Source: Cheiracanthium punctorium
Taxonomy: Eukaryota; Arthropoda; Arachnida; Araneae; Cheiracanthiidae
DNA length: 64,000 nucleotides
Assembly: GCA_038373885.1 (NCBI GenBank)
Contig: JAWZYV010010311.1
Coordinates: forward strand, 186,001 to 250,000
Reading direction: 5' to 3'
The position numbers were made by a program, and so were the translations under genes. Each line of letters opens with the position of its first letter. The first letter of the stretch is position 1. This document shows positions 21,000 through 32,368 of this stretch, piece by piece. Below the pieces are notes generated by a model, which saw only the letters and a program-made list of their open reading frames with translations, was not told where the DNA came from and searched no databases.

Positions 21000-21821
21000 T
21001 TCGTAGATTAAAAAACCAGGACATTATTGTTGCCGTTAATGGGATTTCTGTACCCATAGAGGGTAAGGGAACTGTCTTTTTAAAATTCGGAAAAAATGTT
21101 TTAAAATTAAAAAATGTTATTTTTTCCTCAACTCCATTGTAATCTAATTACGGGGGATTGTTTAGATAGAGAGGGTGCCTTCTTCTCAGGTGGAGATGGA
21201 AAATTTAAAGTAACTAGACAAAATAAGCACCTTTCTCCAGCCACTTTAAAGGATTTCGTTTATCGTATATATCCGGACAAGCCCAGTAAAATGAATAAAA
21301 TTGTTAAATTTGACATGTCAGTATAACATGAGTTGAGGGGTAAAAATCAAGCCATTTTATGGCATCGTCGGTTAGGACAAACACATATTGAAACAATTAA
21401 GCATGCTCATAATAACCAATCGGTAAAAAGACTTCCGAAAACAACTGAACAAATTAAATGTGAGCAGTGTAAGTTAAATAAGCAGTGCAGTGTTTCATTC
21501 AGTCCACTTCCTGACACTCAGTCAAAGCACCCACTTGAACTTGTATACATGGGACCGACCAGTGTAAAAGGTAGAGGTAGAGAAAAATATTTTTTGTCCA
21601 TAATTGACGATTATTCGAAAAGGGTTTCTGTTTACCCCATCAAACAGAAAGACTCGATTTTTAAAGTTTTTGAGAGGCACATATCGCATGCCGAACGTTT
21701 TCTTGACAAAAAACTGAAGTCAATTCGTACCGATAACGTTACAGAGTTTGTAAATAGACATTTCAAAAAATATTGCTCAGATACTGGGGTTAAACATGAA
21801 CTAACAAATATCAGGTTGTAA
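21000..21821 (+). pseudogene. Copia protease end, GAG-pre-integrase and integrase core (segment 1)
   Basis: From 21114 a frame gives PQLHCNLITG, the usual post-protease 'P-l--NLiS'. The frame 21333-21821 holds LWHRRLGQ and the zinc-binding CEQC of the integrase N-terminus. The catalytic core then shows YFLSIIDDYS and IRTDN-TEF. The first catalytic Asp (normally HTDxCGP) is replaced (VYMGPT), so the enzyme would be dead. The frame breaks off after HELTN, where the mariner insertion begins at 21811. The coding sequence resumes at 42127 with the next expected residues. Confidence 0.9.
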
Positions 21822-21879
21822 CGAAAGTTTTCTGCCAAATCTGCTTGAAAAACTAACTTCTAACTAGATAACTGTTGAG

Positions 21880-22085
21880 TGGTTAATTACTGATCTTCTT
21901 CTACAAGTTCTCACAGGCTGGCCTCATCAGCATCAATAGACCAGCCAGAGCTCTCTGCTTCTTGAATGTCATAGTCCTTGTTTTTGAACTTTCGGTACCA
22001 AGCCTGCACAGTGTCACATGATACAACATGATAGTACTTAAAGCTGTACACATAATTCATTGATATTCTGTAGCTGACTTTTTGA
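21880..22085 (-). pseudogene. mariner transposase N-terminal HTH fragment
   Basis: The minus-strand frame reads YYHVVSCDTVQAWYRKFKN, then DYDIQEAESSGWSID and, past one stop, ELVEEDQ. Mariner transposases have 'vs--t---WF-rFr-Gdfdl-d--rsGRP' and then 'l--liE-dp' at this point, so the second half of the paired HTH domain and the linker are present. GRP is changed to GWS. The D,D(34)D catalytic domain is absent, so the copy has a large internal deletion. Confidence 0.75.
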
Positions 22086-22147
22086 AACAGAACTGGAAGC
22101 CCCGTAGCAGAAACACTGCGACAATGTCGCGGACACAGAAATCTGCT

Positions 22148-22302
22148 TGCGGACAGTTTTTGTCGGCATATTTAAAAAAAAAAAAGTTTTTAATTTCTGC
22201 CATAAAAAAAAATTATTTTTAACTGTCCGCAACTTTCTGGAACATTTTGCCGCGGCTCGTTATGCAGTCTCCGCTCTGCGATGACAGCGTAACGAGCCGC
22301 GC
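22148..22302. repeat. two nearby perfect hairpins
   Basis: TTGCGGACAGTT at about 22147 pairs with AACTGTCCGCAA at about 22219. CGCGGCTCGTTA (about 22251) pairs with TAACGAGCCGCG (about 22290) over a 27-nt loop. Both stems are 12 bp and perfect. They may be terminal pieces of a small DNA element, but I cannot assign a family. Confidence 0.5.
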
Positions 22303-23347
22303 TGTCACTAACGCAAAAAAACGTGCGAAAAGGAGTGCCCGAATCTAGCTTTTACACACCTCTGCGCCCTCCTGGTTTCACACTTTTATTATTTGCCAAC
22401 GATCATCATTTTTTATTTCCCATGCACCGTTTTGGATTCGTTTTGCACCCTATCGCAAAAATGCATTTATTAAAACGGCCCCTTCAGATAAATATGATTA
22501 AATACAATAACCCCACCATAAAAATATGAATGACTGATTGAAAACAGCCCTTCTACAAAATTACCTTCTAAATCGGACCTTTCTCAGAAATATTACTCGT
22601 TAAAATGCCTTTTACAAATGTTCTATTTTTTCAGATCGGTATTATTATTGCATTTTTCATTATCTTTGAAGAGCTGAGTAACCTGAAAGTGCCCCTTCTG
22701 CAATGTTTTGTTTTTGCTGACTCAAGTGAGAACTCGATCGGCGTCGTGCGTATTTCGCTTAGGAAATGAGGGAAGAGGAAAGAAAATATAGTTGAAAAAT
22801 TCAATATTCTACAGTTCGTCGCCAGCTGTACAGTTATTCCTCTTCTCTGTTTTAATTGTTTTGCTCACTTGCAAGTTTTTTCTCTCTTTTTTCTCTGAAC
22901 ACTTTACTCTATTTAACCGGCTTTCTTATTACGCATTATTCATAATTATTACAGATATTTACTAACCATAAATAACTACAAATGATATAAAAAGTGTCTT
23001 AGCAAATCTACGTTGTGCGATTCTGAAATTAAGTGGGATTTCCAGAAATTGATCTGAAAATTAGGTGATTTGAGACATTGTGCGAATACAGCACTTGAAA
23101 AATATTATATTTTGCCAAAATTAAGCATATTAGTGATATTTTGCTTCATCGGTGTAGCTGGGGTTATTTGCAACTGGTGCAGTCCTTCTGTTTTCTGCCA
23201 CATTCTACTAAAGGCCAGAGCAGACTTCAGCACGTTTCCGTACGCTAGAATGAGTACTCAATGTATTTTTTCGTATCTCCAAGACGGATTGGTGAGAAAA
23301 ATGTCCCTATTGTATGTTTGGCTTGCTTTTGTGGTTTCACGGGTTAT
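22303..23347. other. unassigned stretch left of the Gypsy insertion
   Basis: No domain-bearing frame. The 95-codon frame at 23070-23357 is hydrophobic and runs into the LTR, so I do not treat it as a gene. With 31795-32368 it forms the pre-insertion site of the Gypsy element. Confidence 0.4.
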
Positions 23348-23352
23348 CCTTT

Positions 23353-24101
23353 TGTGACGAAGTTCACATATTTTTCGCGTCTTAAAATAATGTTCCTATG
23401 TTTCGTCTTTCTAAATCAAAATTTCGTTTTCCGTATTAATCTCTCTCCACTCTGTTTTTCGGCTTGATAAAATATTCTTTCCTTTTGCGCGACGCTATGT
23501 CTGGGATTTTTCGGGGTTTCCCTTCTAAATTAATTTCGCATTAGCATATGCTGTGTTAGTTCTTAGCGCCTCCCGGTCTTCCGTCGGTGTTTTCGCACGG
23601 GGTTGTAGCCTTTCGTATTGGCATCCGCCAAATTCTGGCACTTCTGTCTTGGCATCAATCATTTAATCCGTTTGTTTCAAATTTTTATATTGTTTACGCC
23701 TACCGGACGGTGGTTGTCACGTGGGGCAGTGGCTTATGAGTGCTCATATTTTACTCGCCAACCTGTAGAGAGCTGGCAGTTTTGTAGAAAGATTTTAGCA
23801 AGACTTCTCGATTGCTCTCCGTAAGAGGAGGTTGTGTTCGTTTTTTTTATGGAACTCCGGCATGCCGTGTGGCCGGAACAATTAGATATGTTCGTGGTGT
23901 TCTTTTGTTGAAGCAATGTACGGTGCGTAATTGAACTTGTTTCTTTAATAACTGTTTTGTGAAGATACCTACAATAAAGTGCAGCTTTTTTGTGTATTCC
24001 AGTTGTCCGTCAGTTTTTCTCAAATACCTTTTGTACACTATACGTCATGTGAGCGGCCGAGGGAACGTTTCTCTTAATCGTCCTCCGACAACTCCCTCAT
24101 A
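23353..24101 (+). repeat. Gypsy 5' LTR, 749 bp
   Basis: It starts TGTGACGAAGTTCACATA and ends CAACTCCCTCATA. The same length and near-identical sequence recur at 31041-31789, with about four substitutions seen by eye. The 5-bp target duplication CCTTT lies at 23348-23352 and 31790-31794. Confidence 0.95.
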
Positions 24102-24830
24102 TAAACTTGGTGCGTCATGACCAGCTCGTTTTCACGAGTAATTGTTCCCGGCACATCACCGGCTGTCGGAGTTTCCTTTTGCCAGTGTAAGAATGTTTAA
24201 AAAAAAATATATATATATATATAAAAAAAAAGCTGTTCCTACTTAAGCAAAACAAATGTTCTGTGGACTGTCCCGTCTCCATGTTATCGGAAGTTTGATG
24301 TCTCCCTGCGGTGATTCAGTAACTGCTCCTTGTGCTGTGAATTTTCTCGGATTTTTCAGAGGGATGAGAGGATTTTTGATTACCCAGCGTTGTGCGACTG
24401 AAAAGAATTTGCTGATACCTGTGCCTTCTAGCCAGCGGTGTGTATGACGCTCCGCAAATCGAAAGTCATAGACTTGTATGGTTCTTCGTATCTACATTTT
24501 ACGTAGTGACCGTTCCGGTGTTACGATGCTCTTCTGGTTTCGCCTCGCGCTTCTGGTTTCGTGGCCCTGTGTTTTTTTTTTGCTGCCGTGTTAGTTGTGC
24601 CCGAAGTCCTATGTTTCCTGTATTTCGCCGATACTTCTGAGTCAACTCTAGCGGAAACCGAAAGACGAGTGTGGTGTTCAGAATTATGTGTGTTTTTATA
24701 ATGGATTTGGAACTTTTATGTGTGTCACAAGGATAAATGTTTTGATTTTCATTCATAAGAGGATAATTTTTGCGTTTTGTGTGTTTTATGTCATTTTTGT
24801 AGGTAAGTCATTTATTTTTATTATTGTAGA

Positions 24831-25754
24831 ATGTCTAAAATTTCTGATTTTTCTGTTAATATTCCATCATTTGATGGTAATGCCGTAGAATTAAAACATT
24901 TCTTTGGTATATTGGAAGACTTAGCATCTTTAAACAAATGGTCAGAAGAAAAAACTATTTTGTATTTCACGACTAAACTAATTGGTCCAGCATTACAGTT
25001 TTTTATTGAAAATGAGGTTGTAAATAAAGCGAGAGATTTTGATGTAATTAAATTAGAATTTGAAAAATATTTTTGTAATAATGAAATTCTAGCTCCAGTA
25101 ACCGAGCTTAATAATTTGAAATTTGAAGATTTTAACTCTGTAACTGCTTTTGTTCATCGATTAAATGTTTTGGTTTCTAAGGTATATAAAATTAAAGATT
25201 CTCAAGCTCTTGATGATATTAAATATGTTAAATTGATGTCGGCTTTGCCATCTAACATTAGAGTTAAAATTTTGGAGGATAACATAACTGACTATTCTAA
25301 AGCTGTTGTGCGTACCCAGCAATTACAAAATATTGCACAATCTGAATCACTTGTTTTGGCTAATCAACAAAAAGCCCCAGTGTTTGCTATTTCTGAAAAA
25401 ATTGAAGAATTAGCTTCAAAAATTAATGATTTGACTTTTAAAAATTCTACTTCTGGTTCTGCTGACACCAATCGTAATGCTTCTGCTTCTGCTTCTGAGC
25501 AACGGAATTTTTTCAGACAACGTAGACCTCATAATACACAGTTTAAAAACAGAAATACAGTTTTTCAAAATTATGACAGAAATAGAGATCAAAGTAGTAT
25601 TATCTGCCAATTGTGCTCCGGCAGACATCATTCTGCACGCCAGTGTAGAAAATTTAAAGTTTTGCACAATACTCCACAAAATAATAATTTTGGTCGTCGA
25701 CCCAACTTCCGAAATTCAAGAAGAAATTTTTCTTATGACTGTAATTTAAACTAA
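24831..25754 (+). CDS. Gypsy gag
   Basis: 307 codons from ATG 24831. The first ~150 residues have the alpha-helical capsid-like composition of retrotransposon Gag (LEDLASLNKWSEEKTILYF, then VTAFVHRLNVLVSKVYK). A low-complexity Ser/Ala stretch around residues 215-225 leads into a basic RRPH-rich region. A single CCHC zinc knuckle, CQLCSGRHHSARQC, lies near residue 260 and is followed by an Asn/Arg-rich tail. The frame is uninterrupted. Protease lies in a different frame about 90 nt downstream, so a frameshift or reinitiation would be needed. Confidence 0.9.
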   Translation: MSKISDFSVNIPSFDGNAVELKHFFGILEDLASLNKWSEEKTILYFTTKLIGPALQFFIENEVVNKARDFDVIKLEFEKYFCNNEILAPVTELNNLKFEDFNSVTAFVHRLNVLVSKVYKIKDSQALDDIKYVKLMSALPSNIRVKILEDNITDYSKAVVRTQQLQNIAQSESLVLANQQKAPVFAISEKIEELASKINDLTFKNSTSGSADTNRNASASASEQRNFFRQRRPHNTQFKNRNTVFQNYDRNRDQSSIICQLCSGRHHSARQCRKFKVLHNTPQNNNFGRRPNFRNSRRNFSYDCNLN

Positions 25755-25846
25755 TTTCAAGATGTGATTTGACTGGTGGGAACATATCTCGTTCTTTCAT
25801 ACATACACCAGACAATTTCCCAATTTAGTCTAAAAATTTACCAAAA

Positions 25847-26413
25847 GTGTCTAATGAGCGTAGAGTTCGATCTTGTTCGACTCAGACTATTGTACCTGTT
25901 ACCATTGCTGAATCTAAATATGTACAGACTGATAATTTTTTTGAAGATGAAAAACGAAATGAATATTTTATTGCAAATGTGAACAATGATTGTAATTTAT
26001 TACCAATAATTGAAGTGATGGTGAATAAACAAAAACTTAAATTCTTGATTGATACTGGTAGTTCTATTTCTTTGCTTACAAGGGATGTTTTTAATGAAAT
26101 TAAATCTAAAATCAATTACAAACACCTGGCTTCTTCAGTCACTATATCTACAATTAATTCAAAAATAAAATTCTCTGCTTGTATTAAATTAACCTTTAAA
26201 ATTAAATCAATGTTTTTTCACCACTGCTTCTATATTGTTGACATTCCAGTTAATGAACATTTTGATGGTATTTTGGGTTTTCCTTTTTTAAGAGAAAACA
26301 ATATTTCAATTGATATGAAAAATTCTTGTCTTATGGTTAATGATTTAAAGGTATATTTTCTAAATAATAAAGACTCTATATTATTATTTAGAAAAGGTAT
26401 ATTTTCTAAATAA
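25847..26413 (+). CDS. Gypsy aspartic protease
   Basis: The frame carries the retropepsin active site FLIDTGSSISLL near residue 67 and the downstream hydrophobic-Gly motif DGILGFPFLRENN near residue 140, the usual flap-to-C-terminal pattern. It would cut the Gag-Pol polyprotein. Its end falls in a 28-bp sequence present twice (26347-26374 and 26394-26421, offset 47 bp). That duplication changes frame and brings the stop, so the protease-RT junction appears damaged in this copy. Confidence 0.85.
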   Translation: MSNERRVRSCSTQTIVPVTIAESKYVQTDNFFEDEKRNEYFIANVNNDCNLLPIIEVMVNKQKLKFLIDTGSSISLLTRDVFNEIKSKINYKHLASSVTISTINSKIKFSACIKLTFKIKSMFFHHCFYIVDIPVNEHFDGILGFPFLRENNISIDMKNSCLMVNDLKVYFLNNKDSILLFRKGIFSK

Positions 26414-26427
26414 TAAAGACAAGCAAT

Positions 26428-27675
26428 ATGCATGTGTGTGCAACTGATAATAATGAAAAAGGTCCTAATTCAATTAAAGTAAATGACAATTCTGTTTATC
26501 TATGTCAAAAGGTCATTTTAGAATCGGATGAGCATATTTATGCTCAGGTTTGTTGTGATAATAAGTCTAGCACTGAATATTTTCTTTTTTCACCAAATGA
26601 TGCTGAAAATTACATTTCTTATGAGGCTTGTTATTTAAATGAACACTTTAATCAAAACAAAAATGGTAACAAGTGCTCTCAAAAATTTTCTATATTTATT
26701 CATAATGTATCTGAACAGAAAATTCATTTAAATAAGAATACCAAGATTGGTAATATTTATGATATTGATGAAGTTAACGAAAGAGACCTAACCGATGATT
26801 CTGAGAATTTTCAAATGTGTAATTTAATACAGCCTTCATCAGAAGTGCTTAATAAAAGAAAACAGCAATTAACTTCATCTGATTTTGACTTAGCACATTT
26901 GGAATGTAATGAACAAAGTGAATTAAGTAGTTTATTACTAAGCAATTTTGCTGCTTTTTCAAAAGATATGTCTACTTTAGGACACACTGACAGAGTTATT
27001 CCTGTGTTGAACTTTACTAATGATTTTCCAATAAAAACATTGCCATTTCCAATTCCTCAGGCTCTTCAAAGTGAAGCTAAAGAGCAAATAGACCAATTAC
27101 TGAATGCAGGTATAATTGAACGTAACTGTTCTGAATGGGCATGTCCTGTAATTTTAATAAAGAAAAAGCCTGACTCTTCTGGCAAACAGAAGTATAGGTT
27201 AGCCCTTGATTTGCGTATGTTAAATTCTGTCATACAAGGCTCATCATATCCTTTACCTAAAATTCAGACAATTATTGCTAATCTATCAACATATAAATTT
27301 TTCACCAGTTTAGATTTACAACAGGCTTATCATCAAATAGATTTATCAAAAGATTTACAAGATAAATTAACTTTCACTTCTCAGTTTGGCTCATTTAAAT
27401 ATAAAAGAATGGTTTTCGGTTTGAAATCCGCTGCCTCAACTTTTCAGGCTCTTATGGATTTTTTACTAGACGAGGTTAACTCAGATGGAATTTTCGCATA
27501 TCAGGATGATCTTATTATAGGATCACATTCTTTTGAAGACACTGTACATAAACTTGAAAAAGTTTTATGTAAATATAATTTGACACTTGCTCCTACTAAA
27601 TGTTCTTTTCATAAAACATCAACAAACTATTTGGGTCTTCATATTGAAAATCATTTTATCATCTATTCAATGTAA
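26428..27675 (+). CDS. Gypsy pol part 1: reverse transcriptase
   Basis: 415 codons. A linker of ~170 residues leads to the RT domain: PFPIPQALQSEAKEQIDQLL, GIIERNCSEWACPVILIKKK, YRLALDLRMLN, FTSLDLQQAYHQI and VFGLKSAASTFQ. The catalytic box is AYQDDLIIGS (YQDD; the first catalytic Asp is in SLDLQQ). The frame ends prematurely at 27675, just after YLGLHIENHF, where a small indel shifts pol into the frame of the next entry. Confidence 0.9.
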   Translation: MHVCATDNNEKGPNSIKVNDNSVYLCQKVILESDEHIYAQVCCDNKSSTEYFLFSPNDAENYISYEACYLNEHFNQNKNGNKCSQKFSIFIHNVSEQKIHLNKNTKIGNIYDIDEVNERDLTDDSENFQMCNLIQPSSEVLNKRKQQLTSSDFDLAHLECNEQSELSSLLLSNFAAFSKDMSTLGHTDRVIPVLNFTNDFPIKTLPFPIPQALQSEAKEQIDQLLNAGIIERNCSEWACPVILIKKKPDSSGKQKYRLALDLRMLNSVIQGSSYPLPKIQTIIANLSTYKFFTSLDLQQAYHQIDLSKDLQDKLTFTSQFGSFKYKRMVFGLKSAASTFQALMDFLLDEVNSDGIFAYQDDLIIGSHSFEDTVHKLEKVLCKYNLTLAPTKCSFHKTSTNYLGLHIENHFIIYSM

Positions 27676-29746
27676 CATTGAAAAAGTTGTTTCTTTTCCA
27701 ACTCCTACAACAAAAAAACAATTAAAACGCTTTATTGGTTTGGCAACTTTTTACAAACACTTAATTCCTGCATTTTCTGAGTTATCTCAACCTTTGATTC
27801 AATTAACTACTCCTAAAGCTAAATTTGTTTGGACTTCTACACATGAACAAAATTTTCAAAAGATGCAACAAATATTTTTCTCTGAACCTATGGTAAGACT
27901 TCCTGACTGGAATAAGACTTTTTATTTAAATACTGATGCTTCCAACATTTCTATAAGTGCTTGTCTTTTACAAATGTATGGTAATAAACTACTTCCAGTT
28001 GCTTATTTTTCCAAATCGTTAAATAAAGCTGAGCAAAAGTATCCTGCTCTTAAGTTGGAACTAATGGCTATATATAAATCTGTTAATGCCTTTAAATATT
28101 ATTTGTATAATAGACATTTTATAATTCTTTCTGATAGTGCTCCTTTGAAAAAATATAAAAAGACTACCAACCCAGCTGACATAATCACAAGGTGGTTACT
28201 TGAGTTGTCAGAATATTCATTTAGTTTTCAGCACATTGCTGGATCTAAGAATGTACTTGCTGACTATTTATCTAGGGACAACTTTGAAAATAATACTGAA
28301 ACTCTTGACAGTAATCCTCAGTTAATTTATGATAAAGGTGTTATACCAATTGTTGATAATATTCCTAAAAATAATGAATATGTGAACTTTTTAGTTACAA
28401 AAAATTCAAATAGTACTGATCCACTGTTGGAAATTTCAAATGAAACTTTTTTCAGAGAGCAAAATGCTGATCCTGAGTTGTCTGTCATTTATAATGAAAT
28501 TTTAAGTAAGGGTTCCTCTGCAACTCATCCTGCCTTTTTTATTCATCCAGAAACTATGTTATTGGTGTGTGAAAAGTATAATGTTCATAATCAAACTTAT
28601 CATCATGTAATTGTTGTTCCACATTCGTTAAAAGCAAAAGCTTTAACAATTTCTCATCTGTCACATTATGGTTTAAAAAAGACTTACGAATTTCTAACAA
28701 GAAAGTATTTTTGGAAAGGTATTTATACTGATACTGTCAATTTTGTTGCCTCTTGTACTGTATGTTTACAGGTGAAACATCATCCTACTCGACCTGCTCC
28801 TTTACAACAAACATACACACCAACTTATCCAGGACATACTATTGCTATTGACCTTGTTGGTCCCTTCAGTAATGGTCGTACTGTTCTAACAATCACTGAT
28901 CATTTCTCTCGCCATATGGAGCTTGTGCCTCTTACTTCTACGTCTGCTAATGTAATAGTCGAGGCTCTTTTTAAATATTTTACAACTTTTGGCCGTCCTG
29001 CAGTGATTTTGTCAGATTTAGGGCCACAGTTTGTTGCCTCAATTTATAAACATTTTCATGACAAACTTGGTATAAAAATTAATCATTCTTCGGCTGGTCA
29101 TCCACAATGTAATTCGATTGCTGAACGCATAAATACTTCCATTAAATACTCTGTAAATTCTTTATTACTTGATGGCCACAACTTCGAACATGCAATTTTA
29201 ATTCACAAATCTTTGTATAATGGTTCAACACATTCAACTACTGGTTTTACACCCAATTTATTACATTTTGGCAGAGAATTATCACTTATTTTTGACACAT
29301 TTAACTTTGAGACAACTCCGCCAAATCTTAACGACATACACACTTATAAATTAATGCAAGAATTAGACTCTATTTATAAGAAAGCTTATCAAAACATTAT
29401 TTCTTCACAAACGATTCGCTTTCAGAGACACTCACAACATGCTAGGCTCAGAAATTTAAATGTAAATGACATTGTTTATAAAAAGTCTTTGGATAAATTT
29501 AAACCTAAATTCACAGGTCCTTATGTGATCACTGAAAAACACTCACCTGTTTCTTTCTCTATTAGACGTTTGCAAGCTCCCCATCTCGAACCTCAGAGAG
29601 TACATATTGATAGATTAATTTTAGCTCCTACACGTTCTGAATATCTTTCTTTACATAGTAATAATCACTACCATAATGGTGTTACAGATAATTTTAATCT
29701 ACCTACAACTTCACATAATCAGTATAATTTAAGACCTAGAAAGTAG
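27660..29746 (+). CDS. Gypsy pol part 2: RT connection, RNase H, integrase
   Basis: It continues pol after the frameshift near 27660-27675 and is open to 29746; the frame also extends back to 27587 as an overlap. It opens with the RT thumb motif SFPTPTTKKQLKRFIGLATF. RNase H follows with LNTDAS, KLELMAI and ILSDSAPL. The integrase has an H2C2 finger (HLSHYG…CTVCLQVK) and a DDE core: AIDLVGP, ILSDLGPQF, and Glu in CNSIAERI. The C-terminus ends NQYNLRPRK, a common Gypsy Pol terminus. All catalytic residues look present, so the single frameshift and the protease-junction duplication are the main lesions. Confidence 0.92.
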
Positions 29747-31040
29747 ATGCATATTTTCGTTTTAGTAATGGCGTGTTTGTGAAGGTACCCACAGACACTT
29801 CCTTGCTTTGTACACTGTTGTATAATATCTTGTTTGTATCTGGCTGGTCCAGTATTTTTAAAGATGTACACTTCTGTATACTGTATGATATGTATCTCTT
29901 TTTCATGAAACTTAGTTAATCAAGTTGTTGTTAATATTAAAAAAAAAAAAAAAGAGTAACAATAGTTTTCTTAGGTGAGCTTACGGTTGTCGGTAATCAT
30001 TTCTTTTCTACACAATTTAATGGGTTTTTCTAACCTGCACCTTCTTTACACACACAAACATACATTTTTCTTTTGTGTTTACCATTTTTTTGCAAATATT
30101 GTTTATGTTCATGTTTCGTCTGTTTGAAAGTTTCCTGTTTTTGGTCACAAAAATCTTAATTTGTTTAGAAGCTCATGTTTAAAAAAAAAAAAAAAATATT
30201 TATATATGTTTTGATATTTTATTCATTGAAAGTTTTTATTATGTTTTTCAAGAAGTAAATTGTGTTTGATATTAAAAAAAATATATTAATAAATAAATAA
30301 ACAAACTTTAAGAAAAAAAAGAGAGTTTGTTTTGAAAATTGATAGCAATACCTGTACTGCAACTAAATTGCATTGGACACATTTCAGGTATTTGATTGCA
30401 ATCATTTTGACTTGATTTATTTAAATTATGTCATGACTTTTATTAGAATCTTCTTTGACATTCATTTAATTAGAAGCTTCATCTTTGAACTTTATTTTAA
30501 AATTTAAACCTGATTAAATGCACTAAGTATATTTGAGATTTGTTAATAATATTGAGAAACTTTCATTTCTTATTTTGCATGGACGTTGATAATGCAAAGG
30601 ACTTTGAAAGTAAATGTTTTTGCACGTGCAAAGTCATCTGCAATGTTTTCTGCAATGTTATCTGCAAAGTTATCTGCAATGTTATCCGCAAAGTTGTTTT
30701 TATAAAGAGATCTCACATTTATGACGTCATATGTACATATATTATTTTGAATATTCAAGGTTATTTTTCTTTAGTTTCTGCACATGTGTAATTTTGATAT
30801 GTAATGGATAATTGAATCGTTTTATATTGTTTTATTTGTAGCAGAATATTGTTGATATTTTTGCAAATGGTATTTTGTGATGTATTTTATAATTTGTTAT
30901 GTTATTTGATATTGTATTTTTGTGATGGGCCCTCATAAGCGCTGCATGTTAGGCTTTCTGTTTAATTCAAGGGTTAAAGTTCTTTGTTTAAAAAAATTTT
31001 CTGGCGTCAAAATTTTTTTGTTGGGCTGTGGAGAGATATA
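29747..31040 (+). other. Gypsy 3' non-coding region with 12-bp repeats
   Basis: About 1.3 kb without an envelope-like frame. At 30630-30695 a 12-bp unit (TTATCTGCAAWG) is repeated several times, and the 83-codon frame over it only reflects the repeat. The purine-rich CTGTGGAGAGATATA just before 31041 is the likely polypurine tract. Confidence 0.65.
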
Positions 31041-31789
31041 TGTGACGAAGTTCACATATTTTTCGCGTCTTAAAATAATGTTCCTATGTTTCGTCTTTAT
31101 AAATCAAAATTTCGTTATCCGTATTAATCTCTCTCCACTCTGTTTTTCGGCTTGATAAAATATTCTTTCCTTTTGCGCGACGCTATGTCTGGGATTTTTC
31201 GGGGTTTCCCTTCTAAATTAATTTCGCTTTAGCATATGCTGTGTTAGTTCTTAGCGCCTCCCGGTCTTCCGTCGGTGTTTTCGCACGGGGTTGTAGCCTT
31301 TCGTATTGGCATCCGCCAAATTCTGGCACTTCTGTCTTGGCATCAATCATTTAATCCGTTTGTTTCAAATTTTTATATTGTTTACGCCTACCGGACGGTG
31401 GTTGTCACGTGGGGCAGTGGCTTATGAGTGCTCATATTTTACTCGCCAACCTGTAGAGAGCTGGCAGTTTTGTAGGAAGATTTTAGCAAGACTTCTCGAT
31501 TGCTCTCCGTAAGAGGAGGTTGTGTTCGTTTTTTTTATGGAACTCCGGCATGCCGTGTGGCCGGAACAATTAGATATGTTCGTGGTGTTCTTTTGTTGAA
31601 GCAATGTACGGTGCGTAATTGAACTTGTTTCTTTAATAACTGTTTTGTGAAGATACCTACAATAAAGTGCAGCTTTTTTGTGTATTCCAGTTGTCCGTCA
31701 GTTTTTCTCAAATACCTTTTGTACACTATACGTCATGTGAGCGGCCGAGGGAACGTTTCTCTTAATCGTCCTCCGACAACTCCCTCATA
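31041..31789 (+). repeat. Gypsy 3' LTR, 749 bp
   Basis: Partner of 23353-24101 with about four substitutions visible by eye (for example C/A near position 54 and A/G in GTAGRAAG). Followed by CCTTT at 31790-31794. Confidence 0.95.
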
Positions 31790-31794
31790 CCTTT

Positions 31795-32368
31795 GTTGGC
31801 GAATCTCGAATGGTCATTAAAAGCCTATAAATTTTCGACCCTGCACTGCTCCCCCCTTTTATAAAGCGTGCACGTGCAAATTGACCATTCAAAAACTCTC
31901 CCCACATGCCTCATATCCTGCAGCATACGGCAATCGCACTCGAGTCTGCGCTGGCCTTAATTGTCAATATTCTCCGGTCACTTATCTTTGTTTTTTTCTT
32001 GCTGCCTTCGCGGACCGCCAACCCCCCTCTCCCCCTCTTATTACGCCACTCTTTTGCTTATAAAAAAAGTGGAGTAATTTCAGAATTAGGTAATTCAGAC
32101 TATTGATAAGATTTGGTATTCTAAATATACAAATCATATATCTTCTGAAATTTTGAAAAATTTCAACTTTTGCTAAATGAAGAAAAAAATAAATTTAAAG
32201 CAAAGGTAAGCAATTCTGGGAAAGTAAGTCTTCAGAAAACAAATTGTCATAGTCTAACAGTTAGGTTATTCTTAGAATAAACTATTATCAATTTTGCGGT
32301 TTAACGGGTTAGCTCACGGGAAAGCTTATTTTGTTTTCAAAAACTTTAAAAAAAAAAAACAATTTTTT
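31795..32368. other. right flank of Gypsy, with an orphan transposon end
   Basis: CTCTTATTACGCCACT at about 32036-32055 is the reverse complement of an AGTGGCGYAATAAGAG-GGGG terminus also seen at 39747. No partner end was found for it in the window, so the element it belonged to was probably broken by later insertions. Confidence 0.4.

Larger units (their letters stand above)
23353..31789 (+). mobile_element. Gypsy/Metaviridae-type LTR retrotransposon, 8.4 kb
   Basis: Complete LTR element: LTR, leader, gag, protease, RT, RNase H, integrase, long 3' non-coding region, LTR. The RT-RNase H-integrase order defines the Gypsy type. Near-identical LTRs and an exact CCTTT duplication mark it as the youngest large insertion here. 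No envelope-like frame follows integrase. The leader after the LTR (TAAACTTGGTGCGTCATGAC) should contain the primer site, but I cannot name the tRNA. Confidence 0.93.

Noticed and set aside
24786..24830. Small leader intron (GTAAGT…TAG) before Gypsy gag
   Set aside because: Only the minimal dinucleotides and a T-rich tract support it; about 30 nt is too short for a usual intron.
30540..30791. 83-codon cysteine/valine-rich frame after Gypsy integrase, as a possible envelope-like gene
   Set aside because: It is made by the 12-bp repeat array and lacks signal peptide, cleavage site and the length of an envelope protein.
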